Positions 56,585-64,000 of a DNA stretch of 64,000 bases are shown in pieces. The notes beneath the pieces were generated by a model that saw only the letters and a list, made by a program, of their open reading frames with translations, had not been told where the DNA came from and searched no databases. Within the stretch, counting starts at the first letter, position 1; the number at the start of each line of letters is the position of its first letter. Position numbers and translations under genes: made by a program. Origin of the DNA: Fratercula arctica. Its lineage: Eukaryota; Chordata; Aves; Charadriiformes; Alcidae. The DNA lies in assembly GCA_947846985.1 (NCBI GenBank), contig CANTUZ010000014.1, forward strand, positions 9,593,837 through 9,657,836. Reading direction: 5' to 3'.

Positions 56585-57079
56585 NNNNNNNNNNNNNNNN
56601 NNNNNNNNNNNNNNNNNNNNNNNNNNNNNNNNNNNNNNNNNNNNNNNNNNNNNNNNNNNNNNNNNNNNNNNNNNNNNNNNNNNNNNNNNNNNNNNNNNNN
56701 NNNNNNNNNNNNNNNNNNNNNNNNNNNNNNNNNNNNNNNNNNNNNNNNNNNNNNNNNNNNNNNNNNNNNNNNNNNNNNNNNNNNNNNNNNNNNNNNNNNN
56801 NNNNNNNNNNNNNNNNNNNNNNNNNNNNNNNNNNNNNNNNNNNNNNNNNNNNNNNNNNNNNNNNNNNNNNNNNNNNNNNNNNNNNNNNNNNNNNNNNNNN
56901 NNNNNNNNNNNNNNNNNNNNNNNNNNNNNNNNNNNNNNNNNNNNNNNNNNNNNNNNNNNNNNNNNNNNNNNNNNNNNNNNNNNNNNNNNNNNNNNNNNNN
57001 NNNNNNNNNNNNNNNNNNNNNNNNNNNNNNNNNNNNNNNNNNNNNNNNNNNNNNNNNNNNNNNNNNNNNNNNNNNNNNN
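56585..57079. other. Assembly gap (495 N)
   Basis: A run of undetermined bases at the centre of the inverted CD79A/ARHGEF1 arrangement. Confidence 0.99.
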
Positions 57080-57094
57080 ACCCAAGGACTGTGC

Positions 57095-57270
57095 GGCGAT
57101 GGAAGCGGTTTTTAGAGAGCTTTAAAACAAGGCACAGTTTTCCCTCGTGGCTCCTTGGACACGTGTGTTACGTGGCTTCCCTCATGGCAACCGTCTCCAG
57201 AGATATGGTAATTTCTGTGGCTGTCTCTGGGGCGAGTGAGACAGGGCTGTTTTGAGGCTGAAGGCTCCAC
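57095..57270 (+). mobile_element. LTR fragment related to the 37.2-38.0 kb LTR
   Basis: GTGGCTCCTTGGACACGTGT and the surrounding 150 bases match the reverse complement of about 37,175-37,345 with moderate divergence, in the part after the poly(A) signal. The copy is cut off on its left by the gap. Bases 57,271-57,440 are unique, CACGTGAACCCC-rich sequence. Confidence 0.55.
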
Positions 57271-57446
57271 GAACTCCCTCTGCGATACAATCATACGTGC
57301 CCCGCACGCCCCCGTGAACCCCGCACATCTGTGCTCCCAGGTGCCCTGCACAGGCTCACACAGGCCCTGCATGCCCACGTGAACCCCCACACGCTCCTGT
57401 GCCCCCCCCCCCGTCCTGCACGCTCACGTGAACCCCACGTCCTCAC

Positions 57447-57518
57447 GCAAGGGCTGATATAAGACCTCCAGCAGCACCCGCAGCATGCGGACGTGCGCGT
57501 GCTCCGTCAGGAACAGCT
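57447..57518 (-). CDS. ARHGEF1: ARHGEF1 exon at start of DH domain
   Basis: Acceptor CCCCAG/AGCTGT and donor CTTGC/GTGAGG give ELFLTEHAHVRMLRVLLEVL and YQPL, the first helix of the Dbl-homology domain. Confidence 0.88.
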
Positions 57519-60111
57519 CTGGGGGGGGGCGCGGGGGGGTCACACCTACCCCAGGAGCGCCATTTCCCCTCAGCCCCCCCTAATATCCCCCTTTCCCCCT
57601 CCATTGCCCCCATTTCCCCTCGGGACCCCCCCAGTATCCCCATTTCCCCCTCAAGGCCCCCATTTCCCCTCAGGACCCCCCCAGTATCCCCATTTCCCTC
57701 TCAAGAGCCCCCATTTCCCCCCTCAGCCCCCTCCAGGATCCCCATTTCCCCCCCCCCCCATCCCCAGGCCCCCCTCAGGGACCCCCATTTCCCCTCAGGA
57801 CCCCCCCAATATCCCCATTTCCCCCCCCCATCCCCAGGCCCCCCTCAAGGGCCCCCATTTCCCCTCAGGACCCCCCCCAATATCCCCATTTCCCCCTCAA
57901 GGGCCCCCATTTCCCCTCAGGACCCCCCCAATATCCCCATTTCCCTTCAGGACCCCCCCAATATCCCCATTTCCCCCTCAAGGGCCCCCATTTCCCCTCA
58001 GGACCCCCCCCAGGATCCCCATTTCCCCCCCCATCCCCATTTCCCCCTCAAGGGCCCCCATTTCCCCTCAGGACCCCCCCAATATCCCCATTTCCCCCCC
58101 CCAGGCCCCCATTTCCCCTCAGGACCCCCCCAATATCCCCATTTCCCCTCAGGACCCCCCCCCAATATCCCCATTTCCCCCTCAAGGGCCCCCATTTCCC
58201 CTCAGGCCCCCCCCAATATCCCCATTTCCCCCTCAAGGGCCCCCATTTCCCCTCAGGACCCCCCCAATATCCCCATTTCCCCCCCCCCCAGGCCCCCATT
58301 TCCCCCCTCAAACCCCTCCAGGACCCCATTTCCCCCCCCCCCCAGGCCCCCATTTCCCCCCCATTTCCCCAAGGGGGGGGGGGTGTCCTGGGGGGGGGGT
58401 CGGGGGGGGGGTCTCCTCTCACCGTTGATGACTTCTTGCCGCTTGACCTCGCTCTTCTTCAGCCTGAGGAGGGCGTCGGGGGGGGCGAGCTGCCGCCAGG
58501 CCGGCGGCTCCAGCTCCAGCTCCGCAACGCGCGGCTCAGTCTCCTCAGACTGGGGAGGCAGAAAGGACTGGGGGGGCTCGCCCCCGCCGCCCCCCCCCGC
58601 CGGCCCCCCCGGCTCCGGGCTGCGGGGACAAGAGAGACAACGATGGGGTGGGGGGGGTCGGGAAATTCAGAATTTGGGGGGGGGGGGGGTGTCATTTCCC
58701 TGCGCCCGGCCTCCCGCCCACCCTGGAGTCGGGGAGGAGAAGGGGGCGGATGGTGATTTCGAGGTGTCCCCCCGAAAAAATGGTTTGGGGGGGGGTTTTT
58801 TGGGGATGTCCGCCACCTACGTGGGTCGGCGGCGGGGGGGCGCGGCCCGCTCCTCTGGGCTTGGCGGCCACGTGCAGGTTGACAGCGCTGTGGGAGCGCA
58901 GCTGCTTGCCCTTGGCCGAGGTGCGCTGGGATCGTTTGGGGGGGGGTTACCCGGTTTGGGGGGGGGTTACCCGGTTTGGGGGGGGTTACCCGGTTTTGGG
59001 GGGGGGTGTCCCTGCCCGGGTGAGGGAGGAAAGGGGGCGGTCGCGTGTGTCGCCCCCCCACAGCTGGCTGGGGGCTGGGATGGCCGCCAGAGGTGGCAGA
59101 GGGAATGACGGGCCGGGGTTTGGGGAGGACACATGGTTTTGGGGGGGGGTTACCCGGTTTGGGGGGGGGTTACCCGGTTTGGGGGGGGGTGACCCATCAC
59201 GGGGGGGGTGACCTGTCGCGGGGGGGGGGTCCCACTCACTGCATCTCCTCCAGGCGGGCCAGCAGCAGCTCCGCCAGCTGCTTCTCCTTGGCCTCGCGGA
59301 TGCCCTGGTCCCGCGTGCGGTAGGACTCCAGCTCCGCCAGCTCCTGCTCCCCCGGCGTCATCCCCATCAGCCGCTTGGACCTGCCGGAGGGATGAGGGGG
59401 GGGGGTGGGTCAGCTGGTGTGTGCCCTCCCCCACAGAGACCCCCCCACCCCAGAGACCTCCCCCCCCTACCTGAAATCCTCCAGCTGGCGGCAGATCTCG
59501 GAAGGCCTGGATCTCCTGCAGGTACCGGCGCTGCACCTCGTCCGACAGCAGCTCGGGGGGGGGGGGGGTGGTCAGCCATGGGGGGGTGTGTGTGTCCCCT
59601 CCTCCACAAGCCCCCCCCCCCCAGAAGCCCCCCCCCCATCAGGTGGCGCTGCCGGCCCGCCCCCCCCCCTCCCCAAGCTCAACCCAGCTGCGGCTTCCGG
59701 CCTCAGCTGCAGCGGCTGGGTGCAGCAGGTGGAGGAAGGACTGGGGGGGGGGGGGGTGCTGGGGGCCCCCCAAAAAACAGGGGGGCTTTGGGGGTGCGGG
59801 GGGGGGGGCACCAAGCCCCGATCACCCCCCCACCCCCCCCCAAAGCAGGGTTTCACTCACCCAGTTTGAACTGCACTTGGTGGGGCACAGGCACCCGCAG
59901 AAGCTGCGAGAGATGGGGGGCGGGGGGGGGGGGTGAGGAAGGGGGGAGCCCCCCCGTGGGATGGGGGGGCTGTGGGGGGGGTTTGGGGCGGCCGGGGGAG
60001 GGGGTCGCTCACCCCCGTCTTGTCCAGGAACATGTGGCAGAACTCCAGGAACTGCTTCTTGCCCTCCTTGGGGTTCAGCCTGCGCAGCATGTCCACGTGC
60101 AGGTAGCAGAG
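57447..60111 (-). CDS. ARHGEF1: ARHGEF1, minus-strand copy, partial (RGS-like part to start of DH domain)
   Basis: In transcription order the exons are 60111-60013 (LCYLHVDMLRRLNPKEGKKQ...), 59903-59861 (LLRVPVPHQVQFKL), about 59558-59471 (ELLSDEVQRRYLQEI), 59380-59240 (RSKRLMGMTP to EEMH), about 58920-58837 (RTSAKGKQLRSHSAVNLHV, less sure), 58549-58423 (ELELEPPAWRQLAPPDALL, SEVKRQEVIN) and 57518-57447 (ELFLTEHAHVRMLRVLLEVL). All except the fifth align with mammalian p115RhoGEF, and those checked are open without shifts. The last one begins the DH domain that exchanges GDP on RhoA. Exons before LCYLHV, four linker exons present in the plus-strand copy, and everything after the DH start are missing here; the 3' end is lost at the gap. 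In human, ARHGEF1 also neighbours CD79A. Confidence 0.85.
57560..58375. repeat. CCCCATTTCCCCTCAGGACC repeat in ARHGEF1 intron
   Basis: Units of about 33-66 bases with CCCCCCAATATCCCCATTTC fill the intron between the pre-DH and DH exons. Confidence 0.9.
58423..58549 (-). CDS. ARHGEF1: ARHGEF1 exon LELEPPAWRQLAPPD
   Basis: Acceptor CCCCAG/TCTGAG and donor CAACG/GTGAGA. It matches the acidic linker just before the DH domain, ending KKSEVKRQEVIN. Confidence 0.9.
58940..59225. repeat. GGGGGTTACCCGGTTTGGGG minisatellite, short copy
   Basis: Reverse complement of the 50,620-52,400 array, with about two units including CAGCTGGCTGGGGGCTGGGA. Confidence 0.88.
59240..59380 (-). CDS. ARHGEF1: ARHGEF1 exon RSKRLMGMTPGEQELAELES
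   Basis: Acceptor CGGCAG/GTCCAA and donor ATGCA/GTGAGT give 47 codons ending LLLARLEEM. It closely matches the human RSKRLMGMTPWEQELAQLEA segment. Confidence 0.9.
59471..59558 (-). CDS. ARHGEF1: ARHGEF1 exon ELLSDEVQRRYLQEI
   Basis: The donor is TTTCAG/GTAGGG. The 5' end is uncertain: the first dozen bases (ACCGAACGCGG, encoding DRTR in the other copy) are replaced by a C run, and no AG acceptor is visible. Confidence 0.75.
59861..59903 (-). CDS. ARHGEF1: ARHGEF1 exon LLRVPVPHQVQFKL
   Basis: Acceptor CTCGCAG/CTTCTG and donor AACTGG/GTGAGT give 43 bases. It matches VLRVPVPPNVAFEL of the mammalian protein. Confidence 0.85.
60013..60111 (-). CDS. ARHGEF1: ARHGEF1 exon LCYLHVDMLRRLNPK
   Basis: Acceptor CCCCAG/CTCTGC and donor ACGGGG/GTGAGC give 33 codons in phase 0, ending FLEFCHMFLDKTG. 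This belongs to the RGS-like domain. Confidence 0.88.
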
Positions 60112-60289
60112 CTGGGGGGGGGCACAGGGAGGGGGGGGTCATTCGTGGCAGGGGGAACACAGGCCCCGCCAGTGCCGTGCCCCCAGCCCAAACTGGTGGG
60201 CGACCCCCCCCCCAGTCCCCACTGGTGACCAACATGGGGGAGGGGGGTGCAGCCCCAGAGGGTACCCCCGTACCGGTCACCAGTGGGGA

Positions 60290-60605
60290 TTGGGGGGGGG
60301 GGTCTGAGACCCCCGCACCCCCAGACCCCCCCGCACCCCCAAACCCCTAAACACCAGAGCCCCCCCAGACCCCCCCGCACCCCTGAGACTCCTGCACCCC
60401 CAAACCCCAGAGCTCCCCCACCCCTAAAACCCTGCACCCCCAAACCCCAGATGCCCCCAGACCCCCCCGCACCCCCAAAACCCCCCACCCCCAAACCCCA
60501 GACCCCCCCACCCCCAAAACCCCCCACCCCCAAACCCCAGACACCCCCCGCTCCCAGACCCCCCCACCCCTAAAGCCCAGAGCCCCCCCCACTCCTGAAC
60601 CCCCA
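60290..60605. repeat. CACCCCCAAACCCCAGA repeat
   Basis: Short C-rich units between ARHGEF1 and CD79A, the inverted counterpart of 43,800-45,125. Bases 60,606-60,808 are unique sequence immediately 5' of CD79A and should contain its promoter. Confidence 0.85.
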
Positions 60606-60808
60606 ATTTCCCCCTATTTCCCAGGGGTGCCCCCACTATCCTCCAGGGGGGGCCGTGGGGTGCCCCCGGGGCGGGGCCCCTCCCACCATGGGGCCTGGCC
60701 CCCCCCCCCGGTTTGGGCGGTCTCGGGGCACTGGGGCGCATCTCCTGCCCCCGGGCCCGGGCGGACGGCGGCGGCGTGGCGGGGGCTCCCCCAAACCGGG
60801 GCGCCCCG

Positions 60809-60848
60809 ATGGCCCCCCCCATCCTCATCCTCCTCCTCCTCCTCCCAG
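60809..60848 (+). CDS. CD79A: CD79A exon 1 (signal peptide)
   Basis: ATG, thirteen codons, then donor CCCAG/GTAGGG. The hydrophobic run ILILLLLLP is the signal-peptide core. Confidence 0.88.
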
Positions 60849-63302
60849 GTAGGGGCCACGGGGGGTGGGGGGGGTCTTGGGGTACAGGCAGATGGGGGGG
60901 GGTCCCACCCGGCAGCGCTAATGGGGGGCACAGCGCGCCCCACATCATCGGTGACCCCCAAAGGGCCGCCAAAGAGGGGGGGGTGGCAGCATGGCCCCCC
61001 AAAAAGCATCCCCCCCCCCTTGCCAACGTGTCCCTGGGGCAGCCAGTGATGGGGGGGCAACGTGGCCCCCCCCCAAAAAAAATGCTCCCCCCACTTGCCA
61101 ATGTGTCCCCAGGGGGGCCAGTGACAGGGGGGTGGCGTGTCCCCCCCCAAAACTATCACACCTCCCCCTCAGTTTGTCAACGTGTCCTCAGGGTGGCCAG
61201 TGAGAGGGGGTGCAGCGTGGCCCCCCCAAAACCATCGTCCTCCCCCTCCCTGCTTGCCAACACGTCCCCAGGGTGGCCAGTGATGGGGGGGGGGGGCAGC
61301 GTGGCCCCCCAAAAGCATGGTGTTGTGTGTCCCCCCCCCGTTTGCCAGCGTGTCCCCCGGGACACCCCGGTGCATCCTGTCAACAGCGCGGAGGAACCGA
61401 AACCGTGGGGGGGTGAGGGGTGTCGTGTGGGGGGGCACCGCAGTGACACCCCCCCCCCGTTGCCGAACACAGGGCGTTTCTGCCAGACGACGCCCCCATC
61501 GTGCGGGGGGAACAACTGCACCGTGCCCCCCCCGCCGCCCCCTCCCCGCCTGAGCCTGGACCCCCTGACGGTGGTCACCAACGGCAGCACGGTGGCCGGC
61601 TGCCCCCCCGGGGTGGTGACGGTGGACGGTGGCCCCACGTCCCGCACGGCCACCCTGGGGGGCAACGTCAGCCTGGAGTGCGTCTTCCACGCCCCCCCCG
61701 GGGGGGCCCAGGTGACCTGGTACCGCGTGTGCCCCTCCCAAAACTGCGGCCATCACGGGGTGGTGGCGGTGGCCAGCCACGGGCCCACCCTCACCTTCCG
61801 CCACCTGACCCACAACCACACCGGCCTCTACTTCTGCCGGGTGGAAGCCGGCCGCGCCGTCGGCCAGTCCTGTGGCACCTTCCTGCGGGTGCGCGGTGAG
61901 TGCCGGGGGGGGGGGGGGCACCGAGGGGGCTGTTTGGGGGGTCAGGGGTGACCCCCGGCCCCCCCCGGTGTCCCCCATCTCCATCAGCAGAGCGCATGGC
62001 CGTCCCCTTCCTCAACATCAAGGAGGTCACCAAGAACCGCATCATCACGGCTGAGGGGGTCCTGCTGCTGCTCTGCGCCGTGGGACCCGGCCTCCTCCTC
62101 CTCTTTAGGGTGAGGAAGGCTGCAGGGTGGGGGGTGGGGGGTTGGGGGGGGGCTGCGGGGTTTGGGGGGAGCCCCCCGCCGCCCCTAACCCTGCTCCCGC
62201 AGAAGCGATGGGCCAACGAGCGGCTGCTGCAGATGAAGAAGGCCTTGGAGGAGGAGAACCTCTACGAGGTGAGACCCCCTGGGCGAGGAGGAGGAGGAGG
62301 ATGGGGATGAGGAGGAAGAGGGGGGGATGAGGACAGGGCGGGGGAGGAAGAGGAGGAGGGATAAGGAGGATGGGGGGATGAAGAGGATGAGGGGGGGTGA
62401 GGAGGAAGAGGAGGCGGGATGAGGAAGAGGAGGAGGAGGAGGGAAGGTGAGGAAGATGAGGGGGTGAGGATGAGGATGGGGGGATGAGGAAGAGGAGGAG
62501 GGATGAGGAGGGTGGAGGGATGAAGAGGATGAGGGGGGTGAGGAGGAAGAGGAGGGGATGAAGAAGAGGAGGCGGGATGAGGAAGAGGAGGAGGAGGGAA
62601 GGTGCGGAAGATGAGGGGGTGAGGATGAGGATGGGGGGATGAGGAAGAGGAGGGGGTGAGGGTAATGAGGATGGAGATGGATAATGAGGAGGGAGATGAA
62701 GGTGAGAAGGAGGGGATGAGGAAGAGGAGGAGGGATGAGGAGGATGGGGGGATGAAGAGGATGAGGGGGGTGAGGAGGAAGAGGAGGGGATAAAGAAGAG
62801 GAGGCGGGATGAGGAGGAGGAGGGGAGGTGAGGAAGATGAGGGGGTGAGGATGAGGGTGGGGGGATGAGGAAGAGGAGGGGGTGAGGATAATGAGGATGG
62901 AGATGGATAATGAGGAGGGAAACAAAGGTGAGGAGGGGATGAGGAAGAGGAGGAGGAGGGGAGCTGAGGAAGATGAGGGGGTGAGGATGAGGATAGGTGG
63001 ATGAAGATGAGGAGGGGACGAAGATGAGGAGGAGAAGGAGGGGTGAGGAGGGGAAGGAGGGGCGAGGAGGAGAAGGAGGGGTGAAGAGGGTGGGGAGGAT
63101 GAGGAGGAAGAGGGGGATGAGGAAGGCAGCTCTGCCCCCCCCCCCCCCCAACCTGACCCTGTCCCCCCCCCCACCTCCCCATCCCCAGGGCCTGAATCTG
63201 GACGAGTGCTCCATGTACGAGGACATCTCCCGGGGGCTGCAGCCCACCTACCAGGACGTGGGCAGCCTCCACCCCGCCGACCCCCAGCTGGAGAAGCCCT
63301 GA
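60809..63302 (+). CDS. CD79A: CD79A (Ig-alpha), intact five-exon gene
   Basis: Exons 60809-60848, 61473-61895, 61991-62109, 62203-62268 and 63189-63302 join to 253 codons; human CD79A has 226. Order: short signal peptide [14 protein letters not shown]; an Ig domain with paired cysteines ([20 protein letters not shown]) and WYRV; the conserved stalk and helix start [18 protein letters not shown]; and a cytoplasmic tail with the [22 protein letters not shown], then the near-invariant [13 protein letters not shown] and QLEKP end. CD79A pairs with CD79B and membrane Ig and starts signalling through SYK after ITAM phosphorylation. Four sequons (NCT, NGS, NVS, NHT) decorate the ectodomain. A run of seven prolines precedes the Ig domain. 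ATG 60809 is chosen because it opens the signal peptide. Confidence 0.95.
61473..61895 (+). CDS. CD79A: CD79A exon 2 (Ig domain)
   Basis: Acceptor AACACAG/GGCG and donor GCGCG/GTGAGT give 423 bases, phase 1 to phase 1. It holds the complete ectodomain Ig fold. Confidence 0.93.
61991..62109 (+). CDS. CD79A: CD79A exon 3 (stalk and transmembrane helix)
   Basis: The acceptor is a tandem CAGCAG, so starts 61988 and 61991 are both in frame. The donor is TTTAGG/GTGAGG. It contains [20 protein letters not shown] and an acidic residue at the helix border, as in mammals. Confidence 0.93.
62203..62268 (+). CDS. CD79A: CD79A exon 4 (first half of ITAM)
   Basis: Acceptor CCCGCAG/AAGCGA and donor TACGAG/GTGAGA give 22 codons, [20 protein letters not shown] plus YE. 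Confidence 0.94.
62290..63120 (+). repeat. GA-rich array in CD79A intron 4
   Basis: GGATGAGGAAGAGGAGG units, with inserts such as GATGGAGATGGATAATGAGG, fill the intron. Proline/serine frames on the minus strand are by-products. Confidence 0.92.
63189..63302 (+). CDS. CD79A: CD79A exon 5 (second half of ITAM and C-terminus)
   Basis: Acceptor CCCCAG/GGCCTG to TGA at 63300-63302. It reads [18 protein letters not shown] and continues PTYQDVGSL to QLEKP. Confidence 0.95.
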   Translation, partial: GLNLDECSMYEDISRGLQPTYQDVGSLHPADPQLEKP

Positions 63303-63417
63303 GGGGACCAGGGGGGAAGGGGAGGGTCCTGCTGGACCCCCCACCCCCCGCCGCCCCCTGACACCCCCCCACCCTGCAAGGCTTTGCTTCGTTAAACACT
63401 CGCTCGCCCCCCCCCCC

Positions 63418-63496
63418 AATAAAGCTGATGAGATGGCGGACGGGGTCTCACCTCTCCCCCCCCAGCCCCGCTGCAGCGCAAGTATTAATTAATAAA
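63418..63496 (+). terminator. CD79A poly(A) signals
   Basis: AATAAA at 63418-63423 lies 116 bases after the stop; another occurs at 63491-63496. Confidence 0.8.
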
Positions 63497-63499
63497 ATG

Positions 63500-64000
63500 T
63501 CAGAGCGAGGGAGCGTGAAGCTGCCTCCGCTTCCTGCCCGGGGGGGGGGGGGGGGGATGGGACATTTTGGGGGATGCCGGGGTCCCCCCGTCCCGCGCCA
63601 TCGCCCTGCACGACACCATCGCCCACCGGCCGCAGCTCCTCACCTTCCTGGGGGGCACATGGGGGGGGTCTGCAGGGTGGGGGGGCGATGGGCGTCCTCG
63701 GGGCAAGGGCTACGAGGGGTGACAGTCCCGCCAGCCACGTGTCCCTGCAGGGTGACAGTGCCATCAGCCCTGAGTCACTGCGGGGTGACAGTGCCCTGGG
63801 AGCCCTGTGTCCCGGTGGGCTCTCGGTCCCCTCGCTCCCCTCATCCCAGCTCCCTTTGGCTCTCACTCCCCTCATTCTGCCCATCCCGGGGTCCTTTGGC
63901 CCCCACTCCCCTCCATCCCTTCATCCCCCTCATCCCGGGGTCCCTTTGGCCCTCGGTCCCCTCCGTCCCTTCATCTCCCTCATCCCGGGGTCCCTTCAGG
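63500..64000. other. 3' flank of CD79A with a CCCTCATCCCGGGGTCCC repeat
   Basis: Unique sequence to about 63,840, then short units of CATCCCGGGGTCCCTTTGGC to the window end. No further gene was recognised. Confidence 0.7.

Noticed and set aside
59660..59745. Extra ARHGEF1 exon (both copies share GGAAGCCGCAGC here)
   Set aside because: Its translation does not align between the VQFKL and ELLSDEVQ exons of the family, so it is treated as intron.
1..64000. tRNA, rRNA or other structured RNA genes
   Set aside because: None was recognised by eye in the non-repetitive stretches.

Overview
The window looks like avian microchromosome DNA. It is extremely GC-rich, packed with minisatellites, and carries IgY-type immunoglobulin heavy-chain constant genes plus B-cell and housekeeping loci with vertebrate exon/intron structure. 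A reptile cannot be excluded from sequence alone. All assignments rest on reading translations and splice sites by eye; no search was run.

Bases 1-26,413 (plus strand) hold two complete tandem constant-region genes of IgY (upsilon) type, called here IgY-1 (2,587-12,025) and IgY-2 (17,531-26,413). Each has four CH exons, a secreted terminus ending in PGK or PGKK, a poly(A) signal after CH4, and two membrane exons. Each is preceded by a G-rich array dense in AGCT/GAGCT that looks like a class-switch region (1-2,430 and about 12,990-15,430). Nearly every intron is filled by its own minisatellite.

Bases 26,414-34,240 are gene-poor: a 61-bp array with E-boxes, an A/T-rich island with a 45-bp array, a cluster of CCAAT boxes beside a near-consensus CTCF motif, and short repeats. 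The 3' part of a FITM1-like gene follows on the minus strand (34,242-36,198), interrupted by repeats. A minus-strand LTR (37,167-37,982) lies before the first assembly gap (38,329-38,822).

Beyond that gap, 38,823-56,584 carries degraded or unpolished pieces of CD79A (mixed strands) and an ARHGEF1 copy on the plus strand. After the second gap (56,585-57,079) the same loci reappear in the opposite arrangement: ARHGEF1 exons on the minus strand (57,447-60,111), with clean reading frames in the exons checked, then an intact five-exon CD79A on the plus strand (60,809-63,302). The two arms form a large inverted duplication around the second gap. It may be a real palindrome with a decaying arm, or an assembly artefact built from uncorrected long reads.

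Functionally, the IgY genes encode secreted antibody and the membrane heavy chain of the B-cell receptor. CD79A is the Ig-alpha signalling partner of that receptor, and ARHGEF1 is a RhoA exchange factor active in lymphocytes. FITM1 (lipid-droplet formation) is unrelated. Whether the IGH and CD79A/ARHGEF1 blocks are truly neighbours depends on the gap joins.
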